A stretch of DNA of 27,152 bases from Phoronis australis (taxonomy: Eukaryota; Phoronida; Phoronidae), in NCBI GenBank assembly GCA_002633005.1, contig NMRA01001292.1:2630-29781 (forward strand), given 5' to 3'. Of this stretch, positions 9,971 through 20,386 are shown piece by piece. Positions within the stretch are counted from its first letter, which is position 1; each line of letters starts with the position of its first letter. The notes under the pieces are model-generated. The model did not search any database, was not told where the DNA came from, and was given only the letters and a program-made list of their open reading frames with translations. Made by a program: the position numbers and the translations under genes.

Positions 9971-10571
9971 TTGCTTGATAACTCGAAGGCTATAATAAAC
10001 ACAAATATATTAGTTCCAAGATACTCATTTTTCAGCTTGGTGGCTATGGTGCAGGGCTATCTCAGATTTTGACTCCCGAGTTGGCTACGTCTGCCCGCCT
10101 TTGTCTCGGCAAATGCTGGATCTCAGCACTCTAGCGGTAGTCCCCGGAAAATGCTGTTTTCAAGGACATTTTTATTTTATGTTTTTTATTTATTTCAACC
10201 TAATGGACATTATTTTGTTTCGTATCAGAAGTACAGTTTTTTATTCATAAACCGTAAGCTGGCGTTCAACTGACTCACTTCTCTCCCGGTCAAAATTCAG
10301 AGATTCGATCGGCACAGGGAAGGGCACTGGATTACTGCCGGAACTCAAAGCCTTGGTCGAGCTGTTGTCACTAAAAATAAACTGTTGAATTACTTTTTGA
10401 CGTGTACCTCTAGTATACACCATGTCTGTAGATTTAGATAGAGCTCATTTTGGAGTGGTTCAAACATGATATTTAGATTTATGAATTTATCATTTCAGAC
10501 GGTACCTTCTCTCGGTGGAGTAGTTCGGGGTAAATTTTCTCTTTGTCCCTCTACAGTATATACATGTATAT
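9971..10571. other. Unassigned DNA after the THAP remnant
   Basis: Could hold an intron or the lost remainder of the THAP-encoding element. I could not find the second half of the domain or a transposase core. A minus-strand ORF (10241-10423) has no recognised motif. Confidence 0.4.
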
Positions 10572-10680
10572 CTCCGAGGTCAGGACAAGTATACACAGGG
10601 ACTATATGTGCGCGTGCACGACAGGTGCACACAAGCACTATGTCTGCGCGTGCACGACAGGTGTGCAAAACCAATTACGG
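10572..10680 (+). repeat. Three-copy 36-bp tandem repeat
   Basis: Blocks containing ACARGT recur at 10585, 10621 and 10657, exactly 36 bp apart. The last two copies share GCGCGTGCACGACAGGTG. The period is a multiple of three and the plus frame is open across it, giving a repeated ARARQVHTSTM-like peptide. There is no evidence that it is translated. The CG-rich core contrasts with AT-rich flanks. Confidence 0.75.
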
Positions 10681-11375
10681 TTGATAAAATTTATTACAAA
10701 TGACTTTTTAAAATAGATTAATTTCGACTATTTCTAAGAATGGTATGACATGTTATAAGATCTAAATTTTTTCATCAGCCCTAGTAATTTTTGCGAATTC
10801 TTGTCACTGACCAAAAACGATCCTAATCAGACTGATATATGTGAGCGATGATCAGTCACATCAGAATTCATATCAACCAAAATGGAGGTGCAAGATTTTT
10901 ACACAAGCATTATTTATTTTAAGTTTAGAAAATATGATTAAGACAGTGAAGAAGACGAACGTACAAGTTCATTAAAATTGACGGTAAATATAAGGGGCAA
11001 GACCTAACCTTTGAACTAGCAAGGAACAATGTATAATGCATACAGAAGTATGCAACAGTCATAGCAAGGACTTCTGTGTACTTCCTGAGGGGCGCACCTG
11101 CAGCTAGGATGGAGGGAGATTTGTCTCGAGCAGAACCTCTCCGGAGGGGAGGAGGGGGAAGGGAGAGGCGACACAACAATTCGTGATGATCTACATTAAA
11201 CACGTTAGCATCAGAAATATTACATAGATTCATTCAAGTAAGTCAGGCAAACGATTTTAATTAATAATGCTCTGCATGGGGCCACCTGCCGCCCCGAAGT
11301 GTTGTACCAGATTCCAGTTCAATCTAGTACTGCAGCCATTCTGTTACTGCTTATGAATTTCTGTTATTAGACACC
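10681..11375. other. Unassigned intergenic DNA
   Basis: AT-rich DNA with a purine-rich patch (11085-11170). The minus-strand frame across it has a proline/arginine bias caused by the purine tract and no domain, so I do not call a gene. Confidence 0.45.
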
Positions 11376-12129
11376 AGTGCCATAAAGTCGTGAACATAAG
11401 CATAATAAGCAGCTGATGGTCCGTTAGCAACTGCTCATGTGATGTCATGGACATATATCAGCCTTCACAAATATACGTGTTTTACCAATCTTAATCCTTG
11501 TTTGTCTCCGTAAGCAGAGTTTTGAAATGGTCGCTGATGTCGCCGGTCATTTTGAATGAGGCCCTAAAGTCGTGACCGTTTCGTTTAGACGGAAATGCAC
11601 AAAGTAAGACCACACAAATCAACTACAGTTACTCTAGATGACACAAAAATGCATTGCATCATTTATTAATTCATTTTCAATTAAAATAAATTGTTATTTG
11701 TGTGCACCCAACTTTGATGTGCAGAGAAGTTTTCAACGAGGTTGTTCACATAAAACGATAAGAACCCAGCATCAATTATCTCTCTGTATTTTATTGCTTT
11801 GGCCTTAAAACACTTGATCGACCCTGGGGCATTTTGAAACATTGTTCAAGCTACCCCTGGAGCGCGTGTTTGAGTAAACCTGAACAATGAATATTTTCGA
11901 AAATATATCCTAACAATGCACAAAAAAGTAGATTAGTGAGATATGCTGTTTTTAAGATACATTTGAAGAAAGAAGCCACTCGCTCACTGTTTATTATCAT
12001 ATTGTAAATACCGACACGTCCGGGTATTCGTGTGACGTTCGTAAGCAGACGAACACTGGAAATTTCAACGCCAGATATCGCAGGACCGCACAGAAGAGGT
12101 AATAATATTGTTCACGACTTTAGGGCACT
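11376..12129. mobile_element. 754-bp TIR element with repeated ends
   Basis: The left end at 11376-11396 and the right end at 12109-12129 are inverse complements at 20 of 21 positions; the shared core is TAAAGTCGTGAACA. A further direct copy of the core, GCCCTAAAGTCGTGA, lies at 11561-11575. Another inverse copy lies just outside the right end at 12130-12142, 18 bp from the first. No coding domain is seen inside, so it would be non-autonomous. No target-site duplication is evident, and boundaries could shift to the outer or inner copies. Superfamily unknown. Confidence 0.55.
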
Positions 12130-12142
12130 CACGACTTTAGGA

Positions 12143-12997
12143 CCTGTGACGGTACATCGCGTTTCGTCTCTTATAGTTACTAAGCGTAAATTGAAACATT
12201 AGAACGTTCTAGAAACCATGTGTAGTTAGTTGTTGTAATAAGAAGGGGGTTACATATGTCAAAGATTATAGACAACAGATGTACTATAGTATATGCATAT
12301 ATCAACCTTGACAAATATCAGTGGCGTTGGCGCATTGAATTCTGGAATTAAATGCTGAATGAAGTCAATATGAACATATGTCTTAACACGCTACGCAATA
12401 TTGCCACAAGTCAAACATTAATAATTCTGCTAAAACTAATGACTGCCTAAAGGTATTCCAATAAACAATATACATTACTTGACTGGCCTTGGTGCATTAC
12501 AACTTCAAAGTTTAAGACATATCATATCCAAATGGAAAAACCTATTCGATAAAGAGTTCGTCTGACCCACTTGTCAGACAAAGTAAAGGCTCTATTTCAT
12601 ATTTNTTTCAACTAAGAAATTTGAAACAGTCCCAAAGGCACTATACAAGGGACTTCGGGGCCTCACCTTTTCAAAAAAAAACTCTTTCAAAGAATGGCCA
12701 TAATAAAATAAAGTTTTTCCGAAACTGGATCACAACAAAATGAATCTTGACCTTAGAACGAGCGCAGACGCCCGGTACGAGCTAAGCTGCCTGTCTCAAG
12801 TGAATCATAGTTGTGCTGGCCAGCACCTAGCTTTAGTTCATCGAAAATTTCGTATTTTCACACTTGTAGATCTCAGCTATAGCTACTTGAGGCAGCTCCT
12901 CGCTACCGGTCAGTGTACTTGGCCATTCATACTTTTCGTGTTGGTTCAGGGTTACACAACTCAGTCTTAATGGCTGGATCCCCGGGATTGCCGTCCC
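12143..12997. other. Unassigned DNA with one N
   Basis: No gene recognised. A single N lies at 12605 without flanking duplication. A plus-strand ORF from an ATG at 12740 (76 codons) has no known domain and ends before the next element. Confidence 0.45.
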
Positions 12998-13315
12998 ACA
13001 GGCGGATCCAGGATTTTGAGTTGGGAGGGGCGGCAGGGCAGAGTATTAGCAAGGGTTTTACCAGTCAGAAATGGGCATCTCCAAACTGACAAATGGAATC
13101 TGGGAGAATTTTCGGAAGGTCATGGCCTCTTGGCCCCTTAAATCTGCCAATGTGCCTCCCCACGTGGGAGATTCGGTACAGATATGGTTGTATCGGAAGG
13201 ACGGGGGCGAAAGTGGGGGGAGGTAGCGTAGGTGGTGGCGATGGGGTAGTTGTTTGGCGACGTCGAAATGGTTTGTGCCCCCCCCCCAATAATTTTTGCT
13301 TTCCTACGGGCCTGT
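12998..13315. mobile_element. MITE-like element with G/C-run ends
   Basis: It starts ACAGGCGGATCCAGGATTTT then a G-rich run, and ends with a C-run, AATAATTTTTGC, then GGGCCTGT. The ends are imperfect inverse repeats beginning ACAGGC and sharing the AAAATT..GGGGGGGC layout. The interior is GC-rich with no recognised domain. Length and structure suit a non-autonomous DNA element, but no target-site duplication was found. Confidence 0.5.
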
Positions 13316-14864
13316 AATCATTTTTATTTCAAAATGTAATGCTCAGTGTACCAAAGAGACCAATAGCTCTTCCGACCTACAGACACTTCAGAAAATCAAA
13401 TGGATGCCAAACCTGGTTTTGACTTATTAACAGATAAACAAAATTTAATCTCCAGTGTTCTCGAACAAAATAAGGGCCTGTAACTCTCGACCACTCTGAA
13501 AAGTTCGGAAAATTGAAAGTATTTTGAAAGTTTGCTAATTTGCCAAGTGTGGCCTACGCTTTAGAGAATTACAGGGCAACTGTGGGAAAAGACTACTCAC
13601 CAAGGACCAAAATGTGAGATAGGGGTATGAGTTTTTAGTTAATTCCAGCTATTTCATGATTGACGCCAATAATGCATTAGCAAATGGCATGACCAGGATT
13701 GCTTGAAATCACCAAAACACGGCTTATTATCCTTTTTAGTGAAATCAAATTTTCACAAACAAAGGACACATTTTTCGGGTTAACACTCTCTAGAATAAAG
13801 GTCCTTTGGTCTTGAGACCACAAAGCTATACAAATGAAAGTAGGAAGAAAAACACAACTTAATTCAGAAGCCCAAAAGGTCATTGCTCCTTAAACGTTTT
13901 TCGGACTAACTCCCCGTTGGTTTATCGACCTGCAGGAATGCTAAAAGGGGACACACCTAACAGATTTGAACTACAAAAAATCACAAAAGTATTATTGTTA
14001 TTATAATTGTTAATGTTATATTATTGTTTGTGTAAGTATATTTTGGTAAGACTGTAGGATCATACATGTACCTCACAGGAATGACTCTCACTTTCAACTT
14101 AGAATGATTTGAGCATCTACTTGTCTTATAAGACGTGTAAAATTGTTCTATGGTGTTACTTTGTCACGTTTTACTCACTTTTTAATTAATCGACTTTGAA
14201 GTTATAGTTTTGCCAACTTGTATTACGAGTAGGTTAACCGTTCAGTGACGTTATGGGATGCCTGACACCTACCGGCGATTGTGTCTATCCATTTACAGGT
14301 AAGAAAACGCTGCGTAACAACGTCAAGCACGGTTGGAAAGTGCAGACAAAAATCTCGTCGCTTCGCGCAACGCTGCTTCAATAATTTAAAATCATGTCAT
14401 TCAAAGTGTATCGTGAATCGGGGGAGGCCGGTGTTATTCGTCACGTTTTACTCATGTATGTCAAGTTATCAAATCGTGTTGGTGCAGTCAGACCCTTGAT
14501 GTGTGGTGCCTGAAAGTAAACTGCATTTTGTTTGTGATTCTGTGTAGTATACTTGTAAATCTTGTTCATGTTGTTTTGTTATACACCATTTCAAGTGAAG
14601 CAACCCAATTGGGAAGTAGTGAGTAGCCCTTAAATGGGCGGTTGGGTTTTACGCACCAAGGAGTGAGGTAACACAGTGCTATATGGTCGACTATCCTAAA
14701 AATGTGTGGAGACCGCTGCCGCCAGCGAAACATTGCAGCCACACGAATCCGTCAACATGTGTGATCAATATGCCACAACACACGCTTTTGAACCTCGTCT
14801 TCGCGTTTTTACCTGTAGCACTTGACATGGTTGATTTGTGCACCAGCCTGTGGATGGACGAAGT
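13316..14864. other. Unassigned intergenic DNA
   Basis: About 1.5 kb without recognisable genes. It contains an AT-rich stretch (13985-14040) with an ATTATTGTTAT pattern. ORFs at 14281-14499 and from 14683 have no known domain. Confidence 0.45.
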
Positions 14865-15403
14865 TAGTGGTATGGTTGACAGTTTGCTCATATTTTGGAA
14901 CTGCTCAATTTTTGAGTTGGGTATCAAATACAGACTATATGCTAGAGGCTCTATTGTAAGCCTGAATTTTCATCAATGTTAATGTTACATTATACACGTA
15001 AGTCCCTTGTGTTGCTGTCAGGTTAGAATGATTCTGTCTCGGTAATAAATTTTACCTACTTGTAAATCAAAGTTGTTTAAAGCGTAAATGTATGAAAAAT
15101 TGACTTAAAGTTGTCATGCGTGCACCCAGGGGGNTAGTGGTATGGTTGACAGTTTGCTCATATTTTGGAACTGCTCAATTTTTGAGTTGGGTATCAAATA
15201 CAGACTATATACTAGAGGCTCTATTGTAAGCCTGAATTTTCATCAATGTTAATGTTACATTATACATGTAAGTCTCTTGTGTTGCTGTCAGGTTAGAATG
15301 ATTCTGTCTCGGTAATAAATTTTACCTACTTGTAAATCAAAGTTGTTTAAAGCGTAAATGTATGAAAAATTGACTTAAAGTTGTCATGCGTGCACCCAGG
15401 GGG
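14865..15403 (+). repeat. 270-bp local duplication across an N
   Basis: 14865-15133 recurs as 15135-15403, separated by a single N at 15134. I see three substitutions (14941 G versus 15211 A; 14997 C versus 15267 T; 15005 C versus 15275 T). Both copies end in the same G-run. This is most likely two alleles of one locus left side by side at a gap, not a biological tandem repeat. Confidence 0.85.
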
Positions 15404-15433
15404 GGGGGGNNNNNNNGGGGGGGGGGGGGGGTG
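15399..15433. repeat. Poly(G) run with assembly gap
   Basis: A G homopolymer interrupted by seven Ns (15410-15416). The true length is unknown. It is the probable cause of the adjacent duplicated assembly segment. Confidence 0.9.
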
Positions 15434-16090
15434 CGGAGGGCCCAAACGAAGTGGGCAAAAACTCCGGAAAAATAGAAAACGACACAAAAGTTCACTAAGA
15501 AGGCAGGAACCACCAGAATTCGGCGAATGCACATATTATACATCTGGACGTAACCCCTTAATCTTAGTAAAAGTTCAACATTCTCAAAAATTCGAGCCCC
15601 CCTTTAGGCTGGGTGCGTTCATGAAGTACATTCTTAAATGTTGTGATTGCTCCTAGTAAAATGAGTCACAGTGTAGTGTTTAAACCCTTCTTCGTCATCT
15701 GTACATTTAGAATGAGTGGTTTAGACGAATCCTCTATACAAACTTTAAGGTATTGTTCCATTACTTAATCTCTCATGCAGTGACATTTCAAATTTTATTC
15801 AACTCAAACTTCGCAATGTTATCCTAACCAGACAAATGCATCACTGTGTTTCGTTTAAAATAATTAAACTTGCCTTGCTTAAAGCACGTTCAATCTGTAT
15901 TCAGGGCTTCATCCTAGATTTCGAAAATAGGGTGTCCAAAATGGGGTTCCCAGTATTTCAAGGTTTTTGTGATTCCAACGACACATTACCTCCATCCCTG
16001 CTCACCAGCAACCCCCACACAAGTGTTTTTTACAAACAAAGGTTCGTAGACCAAGGCGTTTACATCTGAGTTTACGAAAACAATCCCCCT
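15434..16090. other. Unassigned DNA downstream of polymerase remnant
   Basis: On the minus strand this follows the polymerase remnant. The frame used by its last block stays open after one stop for about 30 codons (to about 15988) but is not clearly polymerase. AAAATTCGAGCCCCCC near 15590 resembles AAAATTCTCGAGTCCCCC near 18113, hinting at a shared repeat end. Confidence 0.4.
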
Positions 16091-16672
16091 TTAGTGAGCT
16101 TTTTTACAAAACATGCGTGTACCAAGAGCCTTAGCTTCTCCGAAGCACTTCACTTCACTATGTCTTTCTTGATTTGTACCGTCTTGCCGTACGCACTGTT
16201 ACCTATAAGCTTTATCGTCTGCTCTACAATAGCTTTGCTTTGTCTTTGTCCCCTTTCCGCCTAGCGTCGCTGACTGCCTCACCACGTTTGTTGTCTCCAG
16301 GCCGTGTTCCAAGAACCATTTCAGAAGCGGGTTTGCCAGCAGAATTTTCTCGCCGAAGAAACTTCCCACCAGAGATCGTCATGGTCGGCTCATGATTTGG
16401 TTTTTCTCGGCATACAGTCTCCTATGTCGTCTCTGCTGATGTCTACATTCTTGAATATAGGTTGCATTTCTGAAAAGTGCTTTCTCATTTGCCTCGGGAC
16501 TTCAATGTCACAATCCACCAACCCGCCTTCGAGTACAGTCTACAACGAATGTCTTTATTTGTTCGCTCGTCAAGCTGTAGAAACGTTCCGAGGCTAAATC
16601 TCGTCTTCTGAGAAAAGAACGTAGGGTATCGTTTTGCCATTTCAAATCCTCAAAATCGCACTCCCAAATCTC
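16091..16672 (-). pseudogene. Broken Polinton/Maverick-type DNA polymerase B
   Basis: Reading leftwards on the minus strand, pieces of one protein-primed family B DNA polymerase appear in order but in changing frames. 16672-16508 begins EIWECDFEDL. 16515-16390 contains EMQPIFKNVDISRDDIG. 16414-16265 contains IMSRP, a TGA, then RSLVGSFFGEKILLANPLL and KWFLEHGL. From 16274 comes VSDARRKGDKDK. 16236-16150 contains KLIGNSAYGKT, the Kx3NSxYG motif B of family B polymerases. 16174-16091 contains NQERHSEVKC and GEAKAL. Relative to relatives, about 20 residues are missing between the HGL block and VSDARR. Motif A (SLYP) and motif C (DTDS) are not seen. At least four frameshifts and several stops make it non-functional. 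Polintons are virus-like DNA transposons that use this enzyme to copy themselves. Their integrase, protease, ATPase and capsid genes were not found here. Confidence 0.85.
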
Positions 16673-17163
16673 TTAGTAATTGAAGTCTTGACCGATGATA
16701 TAGTCTCAAATTTTTCTGTTGTTTTTCATCTGCTCACTCATGGTGACGTTTCGGGTTTCGCTCCTCGCCCTCGGAGTTACGTCGTCTTTTCTCGTGAGAC
16801 GACAGTCATGGCCGTGCCAGTAACATCCTTGGAATTAGAACACTTTGTGCGACTGACGACAGAAACCGTACACCGGAATACGACGCTAACCTACCCTTCT
16901 TCGTCCCCGTTCAACTGGTGACGAATACTGATTCCGCGTATCGACATATCGACATGTATTAATAAAGATCAACAAACGGTGTCACAGCATACCCCAGTCG
17001 TTAATTAAGTAGGCCTCTTACTATACAGCAGCCCCATCACGAACGCCATTTAGCGCCAAAAAGTTGTGATGGCACGCACTTCTATCGAAACCAATGACAT
17101 CATTGACACAACGAATTCGTTCACCGTTTCTCAAATCGAACATGTAACAGAAAACGTCTCAGT
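16673..17163. other. Sequence upstream of the polymerase remnant
   Basis: On the minus strand this would precede the polymerase blocks. Short pieces just upstream of 16672 could belong to the same protein, but I cannot align them confidently. It is duplicated at 17484-17974. Confidence 0.4.
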
Positions 17164-17164
17164 N

Positions 17165-17483
17165 CGAAGAAACTTCCCACCAGAGATCGTCATGGTCGGC
17201 TCATGATTTGGTTTTTCTCGGCATACAGTCTCCTATGTCGTCTCTGCTGATGTCTACATTCTTGAATATAGGTTGCATTTCTGAAAAGTGCTTTCTCATT
17301 TGCCTCGGGACTTCAATGTCACAATCCACCAACCCGCCTTCGAGTACAGTCTACAACGAATGTCTTTATTTGTTCGCTCGTCAAGCTGTAGAAACGTTCC
17401 GAGGCTAAATCTCGTCTTCTGAGAAAAGAACGTAGGGTATCGTTTTGCCATTTCAAATCCTCAAAATCGCACTCCCAAATCTC
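17165..17483 (-). pseudogene. Duplicate fragment of the polymerase B remnant
   Basis: Same sequence as 16354-16672: the EIWECDFEDL and EMQPIFKNVDISRDDIG blocks and the first part of the IMSRP block, cut at the N (17164). Probably the same genomic locus represented twice. Confidence 0.8.
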
Positions 17484-17974
17484 TTAGTAATTGAAGTCTT
17501 GACCGATGATATAGTCTCAAATTTTTCTGTTGTTTTTCATCTGCTCACTCATGGTGACGTTTCGGGTTTCGCTCCTCGCCCTCGGAGTTACGTCGTCTTT
17601 TCTCGTGAGACGACAGTCATGGCCGTGCCAGTAACATCCTTGGAATTAGAACACTTTGTGCGACTGACGACAGAAACCGTACACCGGAATACGACGCTAA
17701 CCTACCCTTCTTCGTCCCCGTTCAACTGGTGACGAATACTGATTCCGCGTATCGACATATCGACATGTATTAATAAAGATCAACAAACGGTGTCACAGCA
17801 TACCCCAGTCGTTAATTAAGTAGGCCTCTTACTATACAGCAGCCCCATCACGAACGCCATTTAGCGCCAAAAAGTTGTGATGGCACGCACTTCTATCGAA
17901 ACCAATGACATCATTGACACAACGAATTCGTTCACCGTTTCTCAAATCGAACATGTAACAGAAAACGTCTCAGT

Positions 17975-18587
17975 GCAAACTGCATACCTTGTAGCCAGCC
18001 GTCCAAAAGGGTGAAATTTTCGACAAAATACTCTCTAAATGTGCTTTTTTGAATTCGTAAAACAAAATTTTAGAAAGATAAAAAAGGCAAATTTCAGAGC
18101 CCACCCGTCCAAAAATTCTCGAGTCCCCCTCCTGGTCCAGGTGTCAGATGTATTTCTTATTAACTCCAACAAATTAAGACTACGAAAAGAACGTACACCA
18201 TTTTTGACATACACTTATATTATCTGACGTGACTGAGTAATCGACAGAGCAAAACTTTTCCAAAGTTGTTTTGCATGGGCGGTGCAACACTGAAATAAGT
18301 GAAGGCTACAACCCCCCCCCCCTCCCCCACAGTGCGCCGCCCATGTGTTGTCGTTTACGCTTGTAATTAAGCATGTTAGAAACTGATTGCTTTGGTTTCC
18401 CGGCTCTGCAACGAATAAGGAGACAAACGATAAGTTTGACATACGTTGATTGTATATCTGGATTGGCAGAGCCCCTGAAACAATGACAGTTCTGTTAACC
18501 AACAAGTACGGTAAGGGTATTTGATTGGGTTACAAAAGTAGGCAACCGTGCAACAGTTTACTCAACATAACCTTCACTGTATGGTAG
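17975..18587. other. Unassigned DNA with a C-run hairpin
   Basis: No gene recognised. CCGTCCAAAA occurs twice (about 18000 and 18105). A hairpin with a poly(C) loop is listed separately. Confidence 0.45.
18273..18345. repeat. Hairpin with poly(C) loop
   Basis: CATGGGCGGTGCAACACTG (18273-18291) is the near inverse of CAGTGCGCCGCCCATG (18330-18345), with one mismatch and a three-base insertion. The loop holds a C11-T-C5 run (18312-18328). The same inverted layout around a G/C run recurs elsewhere here and is typical of small MITEs. Confidence 0.6.
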
Positions 18588-19155
18588 TGTAACAGGAGTG
18601 CCCTGGACATGATTATGTACGTAAGATATATGCGACCTCTAGTGGTCAAGCTGTGTATTACGTATGGAATTTTCCTATGATTTTTGAGTCCTTTGGATAT
18701 GGCCAAATATGGTCAGAACCTAGGAGTTATGGGCCTTGCCCTTCAGATCGTGTCTGATTGGTTGAAATTGTGTACTTAAGCTTTGTCTCTGTCAGACACG
18801 AGGAGTCCAGTCGCAGAGTTCAAGAAGCAAACATTTACACCTTCACTCACACCAAATTGCAACTGTTTGTGCAGCTTTTGGGCTCCTCCCGAACTTGGTT
18901 GCCAATAGTTTAGCCCCAGCAATTCTCGGGCTCCTCCCAAGCTTGATTGCATCTCACCTTTCGGATCTGAATAACCAAATTGCCCCGTTCTTGCACACAC
19001 AACTATTAATCAGCGACTGGCTTGTCCGTGTATCAGAACTGTATAAATCACAACGCTGCGATACTAAATCATGGAACAATTGGATTGCTTGTAAGTGTGA
19101 AATATTGTAGTTATATATTCTTACAATAAACCTATGTAATATTCACCAACTTTTA
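18588..19155 (+). mobile_element. Possible solo LTR
   Basis: Begins TGTAACAGGAGTGCCCTGG, a common start of Ty3/gypsy LTRs. It has AGTGTAC then TTAAGC at about 18771-18782, a TATAAAT at about 19043 and an AATAAAC polyadenylation-like signal at about 19125. A GGGCTCCTCCC-containing unit is repeated at 48 bp (18880 and 18928). No terminal CA with a matching 5-bp target duplication could be fixed, so the right end is a guess. A non-LTR origin is possible. Confidence 0.35.
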
Positions 19156-19159
19156 GTTT

Positions 19160-19400
19160 TCAATATCTCCCTCAGTCCACACCGGGCTTCAACTTCTAAT
19201 TTGAATTTTTATGAAGAAAAATATGCGTGAAAACAGAAAAAACGATGTTAACAAGCCGAAAAATGTCCCTCGTATGTTTTTTTATGCAAATTAGTGCCGT
19301 CATTACCGATTTTGCGTTATTTCGTAATATGTCGCCGACTATTTCATATAATTGAAAGAACTAAATGTTTGGACTAATGTTTGGTGGGTCAAACATTACA
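19160..19400 (+). repeat. Dispersed repeat, copy A
   Basis: About 240 bp that match, in reverse complement, 23635-23882. Shared blocks include GATGTTAACAAG, TTTTATGCAAATTAGTGCCG, TTACCGATTTT and GGGTCAARCATTAC. In copy B the 5' end is CG-rich with long C runs; here that part is decayed. Confidence 0.75.
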
Positions 19401-20340
19401 TTAGAACAAAAAGTAAGTAATACAAGCTATCATGAACATGGCAAAGGTATAAAACACTCAACACATGGAGCAGAAGCACTGTGTGGGGCATGAAAATCTT
19501 CTGTTTTTATTCAAATTCAGGACTTTGAGGTTGACTCATCCATGAAAATAAGCTGTGACATTGCAGTCCAAAGCTATAGAATTAAAAAAAACAAATGGGC
19601 TTTTGACATGTACAGATGTCAATTAGTGCGAATCAAATGCTGGGGGGAGGGAAAATAGGAGTACATTCGAAATTAAGGCAGCTATCGACGCAGATGTAAA
19701 AATCATCCCTATAAGAAAACCATGAGGTCGAAGCTTATCTACTGACATCAAACAACACTCTCTACGCATATCCATTCTCCATTTAGACTCTATAAATGAA
19801 CATGGCGATTTTACAATCTGAAGCAGCTTCATGAAATTCGGGACAAACGTCTCCAACAACCCTATGATTATCCACATAGTACGCATCCCGTGTGTGATCA
19901 GATTTCTTCTCTTCTTCCAGTTGAATTGGAAGAAAATGGGTTATCACAGAAAAAGCTATTAGCATTTCTTCAATAAATACAATTTTAAAAACAAACTGTT
20001 TACTAAAAAGTATCTCAACATTTCATGTAGTATATTGTAATCGAGTATACAACAGAAAACAAATAATAATTATGTGAAATTATGTGCATTCACGTTAACG
20101 TACTCTCTCCATAAGTTTAGTAGAACAAGGCAAGTGGTAGCTACTCGTGAAACTATTTCCATGGCAACAATAGCACACTCAAAATCGGCTATATCAGACA
20201 ATGTTCTTAATCCACTTTCTGTTTCAACCAGCAGACTAGAGCTAGATCTGATTCACGCGTAGGTATGTCTTATGGAAAAGTCACTCAGAGACGTGATATG
20301 ATTATGAAATGTGTAAAAACCGCAAATGCATCTATTGCCG
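19401..20340. other. Unassigned DNA with anonymous minus-strand frames
   Basis: A minus-strand ORF from an ATG at 19965 (60 codons) overlaps another from 19886 (87 codons, hydrophobic C-terminal half). Neither is recognised. Further right, a minus frame is open from 20516 to about 20100 apart from one TAG (20253-20255). It could be a broken gene but has no domain I can name. Confidence 0.35.
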
Positions 20341-20348
20341 CAGGCCGT

Positions 20349-20386
20349 GGGGGTTGTGGGTCGAAGGGGTCGTCGGGTCGAGAGGG
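20349..20386 (+). other. G-quadruplex-forming motif
   Basis: Five G-runs of three or more (GGGGG, GGG, GGGG, GGG, GGG) separated by loops of 4-6 bases, meeting the usual G3+N1-7 rule. The loops are repeats of TCG-rich spacers. Confidence 0.6.

Larger units (their letters stand above)
16354..17974 (+). repeat. 810-bp local duplication across an N
   Basis: 16354-17163 and 17165-17974 appear identical throughout, separated by a single N at 17164; offset 811. The left copy begins inside the polymerase remnant, so the gene is repeated in part. Perfect identity next to a one-base gap points to an assembly artefact rather than a genomic tandem duplication. Confidence 0.9.

Noticed and set aside
10925-11233. 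102-codon minus-strand ORF
   Set aside because: Its Pro/Arg-rich part is produced by a purine tract; nothing else supports coding.
4654-12605. Single Ns at 4654 and 12605 as duplication junctions
   Set aside because: Their flanks show no repeated sequence, unlike the Ns at 15134 and 17164.
13065-13317. Proline- or glycine-rich ORFs on both strands
   Set aside because: Composition comes from the G/C-rich interior of the MITE-like element; no motif.
14683-14982. 99-codon plus-strand ORF as a gene
   Set aside because: No known domain; its end falls in the duplicated assembly segment.
15381-15656. Plus-strand ORF across the poly(G) run
   Set aside because: It depends on Ns and an uncertain homopolymer length; no domain.
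16304-16597. 97-codon plus-strand ORF
   Set aside because: Exact antisense of the polymerase B blocks, so it is a shadow frame.
16634-16921. 95-codon plus-strand ORF, repeated identically at 17445-17732
   Set aside because: It lies partly antisense to the polymerase remnant and the second copy is the assembly duplication; identity is not conservation.
18632-18645. CTCF-binding site
   Set aside because: Several mismatches to the core and a single occurrence; chance similarity is likely.
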